Origin: Porphyromonadaceae bacterium UBA4277
GTDB lineage: Bacteria > Bacteroidota > Bacteroidia > Bacteroidales > Muribaculaceae
Length of the DNA: 40,604 nt
NCBI GenBank assembly: GCA_002395965.1
Contig: DGVT01000064.1
Coordinates: 1 to 40,604 of the forward strand
Reading direction: 5' to 3'
Under the pieces are notes generated by a model that was not told where the DNA came from, ran no database searches, and saw only the letters and a list, made by a program, of their open reading frames with translations. Of this stretch, positions 7,224-14,585 are shown one piece after another (position 1 is the stretch's first letter; every line of letters starts with the position of its first letter). The translations under genes and the position numbers were made by a program.

Positions 7224-8315
7224 TTATTTGTCATATGACTCATAATCAGTAAATGATTTTTTCTTTTTCAGATATTTTGACTTCTCCTTAGGATTAGTCG
7301 GGACAACAAGGTCGCCTTCGCGAACCCAAGTTTGAACACCATCTTCAACGACACCCTCGATAGTTCCTCCAAGTGCATCTGCTAACGTAATGAAGATTCC
7401 GTCAAAAATGTAACGGATATCGCGGCTCCAACGTTTCTCGGGCAGACTATAGAGTTGGTGTTGCTCAAGAGCTTTGTTGTATTTTTTCAAGGAAAATTCG
7501 GCTGCGCTTTTATACTTAACAAAATAATCACATTTCTTAACAGCCTGGATATACTCCTCAAGTGTGTACCACTGGGCATCACCGTCACTAATCATCTTCT
7601 GGAACAAGACATTCTGTTCATCCACACGTTGGCGATAATTAGTAAGAATCTGTAAACATTCGTTTTCGGCTTCATTAATCTTAGCGTTGATTTTGTTTTT
7701 TGCGTCCTGGAAAATTCCGGTTATTGATCCCTGGATATTAGTAATCTCTTGAATCTTGTCAATCTTAGCAGTAAGTCTTCCAAATTTTGAGGTGGCTTTC
7801 TCGGCTGCTCTCGCAGCATTGCAATACTCATTGTATTGTTTCATGTTCTCGGTCATAGTGAAGCGGTCCACATTGGTTTTGTGTACTACAAAGAACTTCT
7901 CGTCAAAGTTCTCAATAGTCAATTTAACACCGCCTTCGTGGAACTCAAACCGCATTTTACCAAAAACATCTAACGGCTCGGATCCTGATGGATGAATACC
8001 AATACCAGTCTCAAAATGGAAGGGTACTACATATTCAGTTTTTGAATCATCTACCACATCAAGATTGGCAGCAACATCCTCAGTCTTGACGATACCCATA
8101 GAGACAAGCATCTGCGTCGTGAGATCAATGATTTCTTTTTTGCTTCTATCGCTTTTCACGATGATTTGGTAGAATTTGCCATTCTCACCTCCGATGATGC
8201 CAAAATTGCTCTTCATTCCGGAATCAATAATAGTAAATGGCTCAGAATCATTACTTGCAAAGCTTATCATTGAGGTAAAGATAAGCATGCTCATTAATAC
8301 AAAAATTTTTTTCAT
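7224..8315 (-). CDS. Exported hypothetical protein, N-terminal domain possibly DUF4468-like
   Basis: The 363-residue protein has a signal peptide (about 1-20, ending SFAS). An alpha/beta N-terminal domain (about 25-155) has a strand-turn-strand pattern, FEFHEGGVKLTIENFDEKFF, reminiscent of DUF4468-type periplasmic proteins, but this is tentative. Residues 160-290 are helical and probably coiled coil. The C-terminus is Lys-rich (KYLKKKKSF). It is the first gene of a two-gene operon with the exported ankyrin protein, so the two probably form a complex. Role unknown. Confidence 0.65.
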   Translation of the reverse strand: MKKIFVLMSMLIFTSMISFASNDSEPFTIIDSGMKSNFGIIGGENGKFYQIIVKSDRSKKEIIDLTTQMLVSMGIVKTEDVAANLDVVDDSKTEYVVPFHFETGIGIHPSGSEPLDVFGKMRFEFHEGGVKLTIENFDEKFFVVHKTNVDRFTMTENMKQYNEYCNAARAAEKATSKFGRLTAKIDKIQEITNIQGSITGIFQDAKNKINAKINEAENECLQILTNYRQRVDEQNVLFQKMISDGDAQWYTLEEYIQAVKKCDYFVKYKSAAEFSLKKYNKALEQHQLYSLPEKRWSRDIRYIFDGIFITLADALGGTIEGVVEDGVQTWVREGDLVVPTNPKEKSKYLKKKKSFTDYESYDK

Positions 8316-8657
8316 AATAAAATTGATTTAAAAATGTGTTGTCTGTTTTTTATGCATTAGTAAACTATGGTGGATTCTATGAATAAGATTTTCAAGTTAT
8401 GAAAGGTAATAGAATCCTTTTAAACCCTTCCATAATTCATGTATGATTTTGCAAAATAACAAAATTTTATTTATAACTCCAATTTTTATTAGTTATTATA
8501 TTTGTTGACCTTTTTGTCGCAAATAGTTTCATTCTAATTTTAGTACATGGCAAAAAGTTAAAAATTCTACTCTAATTAACTTATTATCAAGTAATTAGTT
8601 GTTGTGTGAGTCCTTGAAAATTAGTAACTTTGTAAAGAAAAAGTACCAATTTTTCAG
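8316..8657. other. AT-rich intergenic region between the exported-protein operon and the transposase relic
   Basis: No gene is seen in these 342 bp. They hold a 9-bp inverted repeat (GGATTCTAT 8372-8380 / ATAGAATCC 8409-8417) that would lie in the leader of the minus-strand operon. A possible minus-strand promoter has -7 TTATTTTG at 8452-8459, with one mismatch. The plus-strand transposase -7 box is at 8625-8632. The left end of the insertion sequence should lie in here, but I could not match it to a right-end repeat. Confidence 0.5.
8625..8632 (+). promoter_or_regulatory. -7 box of the transposase relic
   Basis: TAACTTTG matches TAnnTTTG, 25 nt before the ATG at 8658. A TTTG at the -33 position is not clear. 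Confidence 0.4.
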
Positions 8658-9465
8658 ATGAAGAAAGCTACTAATTCCAATAACAGAGGCAAAATTAGCA
8701 AACTTTTTCCAATCATGCAAGAGCATTTTGGTCAATCTATGAACCTGGCGCGCATCAAATTGAGCATCAAATTGATGGCTCTGTTGCTGGAGGCGCTTGT
8801 CAGGGCGCAGACCGTGAGCCTGGTCAGGCTCGCCAATGCGATGGACACCGCTGCCGACAGGGAGTCGAACATGCGCCGGTTGCAAAGGTTCCTTGCTGGT
8901 TATGTGCTGGACCTGGACTTGATAGCGCGCATAGTTTTCTCTCTGCTGCCTGTGAGGAGCGGGCTGGTTCTGACCATGGACCGCACCAATTGGAAGTACG
9001 GCCAGACCGACATCAACGTCCTGCTGCTTGGCGTAGCCTACAAGAACGTGGCCTTCCCCCTGCTGTACCGTCTCCTGCCCAAGCGTGGCAACAGCAACAC
9101 CGCCGAGCGCGTTGAAATCATCGAGCGCTTCATCAGGCTCTTCGGCAAGGACTGCATAGACTGTCTGGTAGCAGACCGAGACGCTGAAACGTTGCCTGAA
9201 GACAGCAGGCTTCAACCTCGAGGACATGCATCTGACCCACCTGGAAAGAATCGAGCGGTTGCTGGCCGTGGTGTGTATCGCCGTCGTGTGGGTCTATCTC
9301 GTGGGCGACCTCCGTGACCAATACGTCAAGCCGATACGCAGCTTGAAGAACGGCCGCAGGGCCATGTCAGTGGTCAGATACGGCATGATGGAGATTGAGA
9401 GCGTGATGCAAAGGACTTGCAACAAGAGCAAATCGGATATCTTTAATTTTTTGTCATGTATTTAA
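8658..9465 (+). pseudogene. IS4-type transposase relic with internal deletion and frameshift
   Basis: The N-terminal part (8658 to about 9179) and C-terminal part (about 9178 to 9465) lie in different frames and are joined where roughly the middle third of the protein should be. The first catalytic Asp (LTMDRTNW) and second Asp (CLVADR) are present. The text after the join, ETLKRCLK, fits the E-x6-K half of the IS4 YREK motif, so the deletion took out the insertion domain and the Y-R half. A 12-bp tandem duplication (IKLS/IKLM near residue 35) adds four residues. GC content is clearly higher than in the flanks. The C-terminus (KPIRSLKNGRRAMS, FNFLSC) is typical of these Bacteroidota transposases. 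It is certainly inactive as it stands. Confidence 0.85.
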
Positions 9466-9511
9466 CATTCTAATAAAGTTTCAATATAAGCTACCTACAG
9501 TACTTTCTCGT

Positions 9512-10444
9512 TTACAGGAGGTATTGTGAGCTGATGGAGCGATTGTCGTGCACTCGCTGTATGGTGTCGGCAAAGAGTGATGCAATGCTGATAATCGTTG
9601 CTTTAGGGCATTTGGCAGTGTCGAAGGGTATGGAATTGGAGAAAATCACCTCTTCGAGTGCGCTGTTCATGATGCGTTCGCTTGCCGGATCGCTCATGAT
9701 GGCGTGTGATGCAAGAGCCCTGACGCTCCTTGCCCCGGCGTCTCTCATGAGGTTGGCTGCGGTGCAAATGGTCCCTGCGGTGTCGATCATGTCGTCAACG
9801 AGCACCACGTTTTTATCTTTAACATCGCCAATGATTGTCATCTGTTCCACTACGTTAGCTTTGGCCCTTTGCTTGTGGCACAGCACCAGTGGAGCATCAA
9901 AGTATTTTGCATAGCCATTGGCTCGTTTGGCTCCACCCACATCGGGGCTTGCGATGACCATGTCGGGCAGTCGTAATGACTCAAGATAGGGGATGAAGAC
10001 CGATGACGCATAGAGGTGATTGACCGGAATGTCGAAGAAACCCTGAATTTGGTCGGCGTGCAGGTCCATAGTGATCAGGCAGTTGATACCTGCGGCACTC
10101 AGCAGGTCGGCAACAAGCTTTGCAGCTATTGACACGCGCGGCTTGTCCTTGCGATCTTGCCTTGCCCAGCCGAAGTAGGGGATTACTGCGGCTATTGATT
10201 TGGCCGATGCTCGTTTAGCGGCATCGATCATGAGCAGAAGTTCCATGAGGTTGTCTGAATTGGGGAATGTGGACTGAATAAGATAAACATTTGCCCCGCG
10301 GACAGATTCTTCGAATGAAACCTCAAATTCGCCGTCGGCAAAATGCAGGATGTTCATTTTGCCAAGTTCCACACCCAGGTCATGCGCTATCTCACTTGCT
10401 ACATAGCGCGAGTTAGTTCCCGAAAAGACTTTGAATTGACTCAT
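9512..10444 (-). CDS. prsA: Ribose-phosphate pyrophosphokinase
   Basis: This enzyme makes PRPP from ribose 5-phosphate and ATP for purine, pyrimidine, His, Trp and NAD synthesis. It is 310 residues, the normal length. Visible motifs are FADGEFEV near the N-terminus, PYFGWARQDRK (flexible loop region), TMDLHADQIQGFF (PRPP synthase signature) and the PRPP-binding loop VVLVDDMIDTAGT. The start is the ATG at 10444; a TTG four codons upstream lies in the leader. It has its own well-formed promoter and stands alone. The transposase relic lies 46 bp beyond its stop codon, so the insertion landed just downstream without breaking the gene. Confidence 0.97.
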   Translation of the reverse strand: MSQFKVFSGTNSRYVASEIAHDLGVELGKMNILHFADGEFEVSFEESVRGANVYLIQSTFPNSDNLMELLLMIDAAKRASAKSIAAVIPYFGWARQDRKDKPRVSIAAKLVADLLSAAGINCLITMDLHADQIQGFFDIPVNHLYASSVFIPYLESLRLPDMVIASPDVGGAKRANGYAKYFDAPLVLCHKQRAKANVVEQMTIIGDVKDKNVVLVDDMIDTAGTICTAANLMRDAGARSVRALASHAIMSDPASERIMNSALEEVIFSNSIPFDTAKCPKATIISIASLFADTIQRVHDNRSISSQYLL

Positions 10445-10479
10445 ATTAAAGTACAATTATTGTTGATGAAATGCTTTGG

Positions 10480-10510
10480 CAAAATTAGTGCAAAGCGTTC
10501 ACAATACAAA
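10480..10510 (-). promoter_or_regulatory. prsA promoter
   Basis: On the minus strand TTTG (10507-10510), a 19-nt spacer, then TAATTTTG (10480-10487). This is an exact match to the Bacteroidota sigma consensus, about 36 nt before the ATG. The plus-strand string caaaattagtgcaa seen here recurs at the LysM-gene promoter at 16461. Confidence 0.75.
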
Positions 10511-10588
10511 ATTAAATGTCATTTTTATTGTTAATACAGTTGCCGACAATCATATCGTGCAAGGCTATGGCGCCTCGGCTTGTGACAA

Positions 10589-12232
10589 TTAAATTTTTTT
10601 CAGTTTCAAGATAAGAGTGTCATAGCCGCCGACCTCAATCGCGACCTGTTCGCTGGATGATAATGTAAATCTGCCAGTAGTGCCATGCATGATGTCATGG
10701 GCTTGATAAGTGCCTTCCTTGAGGCCGATGGTTTCAAATGCGTGGCGAGGGATGTTGATGTCACACTTGGCCGTGGCTGCGTCGAAGTTTGTTGCAATGA
10801 GCAAGATGTCGTTCTCGAAGTGCCTGATAAAGACATATTGCCTATTAAGGTGCTGGTTGACATACATCAAGTCAAAAAGCTCGCCGCAAGCAATGGCTTT
10901 TTCGCTAAGGCAAATATTTAATAGCTTCTTATAATAGTCCCGCAGCGCGTTGCGTCCGTTTAATTGCTTGCGTTGCAGCCATTTTCTAATTGACGGCACA
11001 CTCCAGTAGTCGAATATTGTGGTCCTGCCATCATGGCCGCTGAACCCCTCGGCATCTTCGGCCCTTTCGCCAAGTTCCTGACCGGCGTAAATCATAGTGG
11101 GTCCGCTCGCAATGGTGGCGCACACCGCCATTGCTGGAAGAGCCTTCGGGGCATTACAGGCAAAGAAATCGGAGGCAGCTCTTACTTCATCATGATTTTC
11201 AATGAAATTGAGCATGTGGCGCTTGATGTCGTCAACAGCCTGCCAGCATTTAGTTATTTCCTGGGTTGAATTGCCATGCCGCACTATATTAAATAAGGTG
11301 TCATATAGGGTGACTTTGTTATACAAGAAGTCAAATCCGCCTTCATTAATGTAGCTGCGATAAAGTTGAGTGTCGTAAATCTCGGCTATAAAGATGACTT
11401 GTGGAAATTCATGCTTGATTTGTGCAATGGCCCAATGCCAGAACTCAACGGGCACCATGTGCACCATGTCGCATCTGAGTCCATCTATTCCCTTAGAGCA
11501 CCAGAAGCGCATGATGTCGAGCATCTGGTGCCATGTGCGCGGAATGGGGTTAAAATGCTTGCTGCCGTTCCACGGGTCAACACCATAGTTGATTTTAACC
11601 GTTTCATACCAGTCGTTGATGCCTGGCGATGCGTTCCAGCAGTCGTTGCCGGTGGCTTTTGCCGGGCATTCGTGATAGGCATCATCGCCGCTTCCCAAGT
11701 CGATATTAGGTGTGAAAGCCTGGTCGGTAATGTAGTAGAAGTTGTTGTTAGGGTCAAAGAATTTTTGAGTGTTGTCGTCGCTGCCAAGGTCTTTAACGTG
11801 GTTGGGTTTAGCGTCGCTTTTGTACTGTCTTGCGACGTGATTAGGCACAAAGTCGATAATCACTTTCATGCCAGCATCGTGAGTTCGCTCGACAAGACTG
11901 CAAAATTCGTTGATGCGGTTATCAATGTTGACGGCCAGTTCGGGCGACACATCATAGTAATCACGTATGGCATAAGGTGACCCGGCATTTCCCTTTACAA
12001 CGTGTGGGTTGCAAGGCTCAATGCCAGGGAATACAGACTTTGTGGCCTGCTCAATAATGCCAGTGTACCACACATGTGTGATGCCTAATTTCTTGATGCT
12101 CATTAAAATGCGCGCATCGATGTCGTTGAACTTTCCCACGCCATTCTGTGATATTGTGCCATTAGCCACACAATTCTCATTAAGGTTTGTGAACCAGCGG
12201 GGAAATAGCTGGTAGATAATGGTTTTATCCAT
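10589..12232 (-). CDS. GH13 alpha-amylase family glycosidase, cytoplasmic
   Basis: This 547-residue enzyme is of the GH13 TIM-barrel type. It has conserved region I DFVPNH (127-132), nucleophile Asp255 (GLRCDMVH), acid/base Glu284 (FIAEIYD) and stabiliser Asp348 (ENHDEVR). There is no signal peptide, so it acts on internal alpha-glucans or imported maltooligosaccharides; specificity cannot be read. A beta-sandwich C-terminal domain covers about residues 465-547. The start is the ATG at 12232; the TTG four codons before it gives no added similarity. It lies 53 bp downstream of the HSDR_N-type gene on the same strand and may be read from that transcript. prsA follows 145 bp later with its own promoter. 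Confidence 0.93.
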   Translation of the reverse strand: MDKTIIYQLFPRWFTNLNENCVANGTISQNGVGKFNDIDARILMSIKKLGITHVWYTGIIEQATKSVFPGIEPCNPHVVKGNAGSPYAIRDYYDVSPELAVNIDNRINEFCSLVERTHDAGMKVIIDFVPNHVARQYKSDAKPNHVKDLGSDDNTQKFFDPNNNFYYITDQAFTPNIDLGSGDDAYHECPAKATGNDCWNASPGINDWYETVKINYGVDPWNGSKHFNPIPRTWHQMLDIMRFWCSKGIDGLRCDMVHMVPVEFWHWAIAQIKHEFPQVIFIAEIYDTQLYRSYINEGGFDFLYNKVTLYDTLFNIVRHGNSTQEITKCWQAVDDIKRHMLNFIENHDEVRAASDFFACNAPKALPAMAVCATIASGPTMIYAGQELGERAEDAEGFSGHDGRTTIFDYWSVPSIRKWLQRKQLNGRNALRDYYKKLLNICLSEKAIACGELFDLMYVNQHLNRQYVFIRHFENDILLIATNFDAATAKCDINIPRHAFETIGLKEGTYQAHDIMHGTTGRFTLSSSEQVAIEVGGYDTLILKLKKI

Positions 12233-12285
12233 GCTAAAAGTCAAAAGTGGTTACTATCAAGTTGATATGTTATAAACGGTGAGCG

Positions 12286-12732
12286 TCATAGCTCGCTATA
12301 ATAGGGTATCTCATTCAAGAAAGAATATGATTTTGAGTCATAGTCGATCTTGCAACAATAATGCACAAGTCCGTTGCTCACAATCAAGTATTGTGCGTGC
12401 AAAACCATGTTGTACCTAACAATCTGGTCAAATGTAGCCTGTGTGATTTGAACACTTGGAGCCTTGTATTCAACAATTACAAACGGCTTGCCATGCCTGT
12501 CGGCCACAACGGTGTCGCATCGGCGTTTGATGCCGTTTTGCACGATCGAAATTTCATTGGCCATAAGGGCTAAAGGAAATTTTTTTTCGTTAATAAGAAA
12601 TTGGACAAAATTCTGTCGGACCCATTCCTCGGGTGTCAATGTAACGAACCGGTGACGCAACGAGTCGAAGATAACATAGTTGTCATCATTTTTTTTTATA
12701 TTAAATTCATATTCCGGTAGGTTAAGTCGCAT
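12286..12732 (-). CDS. Orphan HSDR_N-type (type I restriction R subunit N-terminal-like) protein
   Basis: The 148-residue protein matches the stand-alone HSDR_N_2 type found in many Bacteroidota. A restriction-like PD-(D/E)xK core is visible: RRCDTVVAD (Asp) and FVIVEYKAP (Glu-x-Lys), then a helix with QITQATFDQIVRYN. There is no helicase part and no HsdM or HsdS gene nearby, so it is not a working type I restriction enzyme. It may be a small nuclease or DNA-binding protein. It is divergent from holA with only 56 bp between the starts, so their promoters share that space. Confidence 0.85.
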   Translation of the reverse strand: MRLNLPEYEFNIKKNDDNYVIFDSLRHRFVTLTPEEWVRQNFVQFLINEKKFPLALMANEISIVQNGIKRRCDTVVADRHGKPFVIVEYKAPSVQITQATFDQIVRYNMVLHAQYLIVSNGLVHYCCKIDYDSKSYSFLNEIPYYSEL

Positions 12733-12740
12733 TTATTTCC

Positions 12741-12748
12741 TAATTTTG
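12741..12748 (+). promoter_or_regulatory. Candidate -7 box of holA
   Basis: TAATTTTG matches TAnnTTTG, 40 nt before the holA ATG. No TTTG is found at the correct -33 distance. Confidence 0.4.
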
Positions 12749-12788
12749 TTTGCGAATTTAGCAATAATATCTGATACAGTAGCACAAT

Positions 12789-13862
12789 ATGGCTGAGAAA
12801 AAAACAACAGCAACCTATAATGCCTTGCGTGAAGAGATTAAGAAGCGCAAGTTTCGTCACATATATGTTTTGAATGGTGATGAGCCCTTTTTCATCGACC
12901 AGTTGAGTGAACTGATTGTTAATACGGCTCTTACCGACGATGAACGCGACTTTAACCTGTCGATATTCTATGGCAGTGATGCCAATGTGCGCGATGTGAT
13001 CAGCACATGCCAGCAGTATCCGGCCTTTTCCGAATATAGAGTGGTAGTTTTGCGCGAAGCTCAAAACGTTACTAAGCAGCCTGGGCACAAAAACGACCTG
13101 GACTTGTTTGCCCTTTATGCCCAAAGCCTCAATAAGGAAGTCAAGACCATTCTCGTAATATGCTACAAAGGCGGAACACTGAAATCGAAGGAATTGCTCA
13201 CTGCACTTAACTTTGTTCCCAAAAACGGTAAGGAACCCGTGGGGGTGGTGATGAGTTCTAACAAAATTACTCGTAATGCCGACCTTCATGCTTTTATCAA
13301 GAACTATGCCGCGCAGGCCGGCTGTAATATCGACATGAAGTCAATCACAATGCTTGCCGACTTCATAGGCAATGACATGGGGCGCATGCAGGGTGAGCTT
13401 GACAAGCTGAAAATCTTGGTGAGCGCTGACAATCTCATTACGCCCGAGTTGATTGAAAAGAACATAGGCATTAGCAAGGATTATAACAACTTTGAGCTTG
13501 AGGATGCCTTGATAGCTCGCAATGCTACAAAGGCTTACCGCATCGTGGATTACTACGAGAAGAATCCGTCAAATAATCACATACCGCCCACGCTGGCGAT
13601 GCTCTTCGGCTTTTTCTCTAATGTCCTTATAGTGCGCGCTACCAAGGACAAGTCGCTTGCTTCGTTAATGAGTGCCACTGGAGCCAAGAGCGATTTCAGA
13701 ATAAAAAAGTTTATAGAAGCTTCGCGTAACTATAGTACTCGGGCTTGCGTGAACATAATAAGTTATCTGCGAGAGTGTGATGTTAAGAGCAAGGGCATTG
13801 GGTCGCGTCAGGGTGAGTTTGCCTTGCTGCGCGAATTAGTGTATAAAATCTTGCATTCATGA
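12789..13862 (+). CDS. holA: DNA polymerase III delta subunit
   Basis: The 357-residue protein has the HolA layout: an N-terminal AAA-like domain (HIYVLNGDEPFFIDQLSE near the start, RVVVLREAQNVTK at about 85), a middle helical region (LADFIGNDMGRMQGELDKL) and a C-terminal collar domain. Delta opens the beta clamp within the clamp loader. The length is normal. The ATG start is well placed and there is a good -7 box 40 nt upstream. The gene converges on the outer-membrane barrel gene, which ends 36 bp beyond, and no strong terminator is seen between them. Confidence 0.93.
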   Translation: MAEKKTTATYNALREEIKKRKFRHIYVLNGDEPFFIDQLSELIVNTALTDDERDFNLSIFYGSDANVRDVISTCQQYPAFSEYRVVVLREAQNVTKQPGHKNDLDLFALYAQSLNKEVKTILVICYKGGTLKSKELLTALNFVPKNGKEPVGVVMSSNKITRNADLHAFIKNYAAQAGCNIDMKSITMLADFIGNDMGRMQGELDKLKILVSADNLITPELIEKNIGISKDYNNFELEDALIARNATKAYRIVDYYEKNPSNNHIPPTLAMLFGFFSNVLIVRATKDKSLASLMSATGAKSDFRIKKFIEASRNYSTRACVNIISYLRECDVKSKGIGSRQGEFALLRELVYKILHS

Positions 13863-13898
13863 TGGGCTTTTGAGCTGTCGAGGTGTAGGCGACTATGC

Positions 13899-14585
13899 TT
13901 ATTTCAGGCGATACATGTAGCCCAACGAAATCATAATCGACATGCCCGAAGATCCTGAGAATGTGTCTTTCTTGTGATTGCTGAACACATCGTTCAAGCC
14001 ATAATAGAATCTTCCTTCGAGCAAGAAAGAATTTCGGTTGCCCGAAATGAGTTCCATGCCCAGTCCGGCTGAGATGCCATAGTCGAAATGATTGTGAACA
14101 TCGAGCGTAAACTGGTCGATATTTCTATTAGTGCTCGGAAAATCGGTGATGGCCGCGACATTGGTGTAGTCGAAGTTGGCCGAACGCTTGTCGCCGATCA
14201 GCAGTCCTATTTCCGGCCCGGCATTGAAGAAACCGTGTATCTTGTTATTTCCAAAGTAGATGTGTGTGAGAAGCGGGAGCTGAATGTAGGTCAGGCGCCG
14301 CTGGAAGCTATAGTCATACCCTTCAAACTTCTCTTTCCATCCCCGTTGTTCAACGTTAAGTTCGGCAATGAGTCCGAAGTGGCGTTCCTCGATATACCGG
14401 AATGTGGCTCCAAAAGAGAAACCGGGCAGCATGGTTTGTGGCACATTAGGATTGAATTGCACTCTTGAAAAGGTAACGCCAGCTTTGCCCCCGAGGGCAA
14501 TGTTGCCTTCGTAGTGCGTTTGTGCTACAATTCCTATGGCAGAAGCAAAAACAATGACTATTGCTGCAATAAACCGGTGTCTCAT
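13899..14585 (-). CDS. Outer-membrane beta-barrel protein (PorT-family type)
   Basis: The 228-residue protein has a signal peptide (about 1-22, ending GIVAQ) followed by alternating amphipathic strands with many aromatics. The final residues, SLGYMYRLK, fit an eight-stranded barrel of the OMP_b-brl_2 type. The start ATG at 14585 overlaps the stop of the LysM-PBP1 gene as TGATG, so the two are translationally coupled. A GTG codon just before is also possible. It probably works with the LysM protein in envelope assembly or anchoring; that is inferred from coupling only. It is not the T9SS porT gene by context. Confidence 0.88.
   Translation of the reverse strand: MRHRFIAAIVIVFASAIGIVAQTHYEGNIALGGKAGVTFSRVQFNPNVPQTMLPGFSFGATFRYIEERHFGLIAELNVEQRGWKEKFEGYDYSFQRRLTYIQLPLLTHIYFGNNKIHGFFNAGPEIGLLIGDKRSANFDYTNVAAITDFPSTNRNIDQFTLDVHNHFDYGISAGLGMELISGNRNSFLLEGRFYYGLNDVFSNHKKDTFSGSSGMSIMISLGYMYRLK

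Noticed and set aside
8595..9227. 210-codon minus-strand frame over the transposase relic
   Set aside because: Antisense shadow of the GC-rich transposase; the plus-strand reading has clear transposase motifs.
8590..9511. Terminal inverted repeats of the insertion sequence
   Set aside because: Flanks on both sides were compared by eye; only a weak partial match (ttgaaa) was seen, so no ends are given.
12286..12732. Part of a complete type I restriction-modification system
   Set aside because: No hsdM, hsdS or helicase-bearing hsdR in the neighbourhood; the protein is the short stand-alone form.
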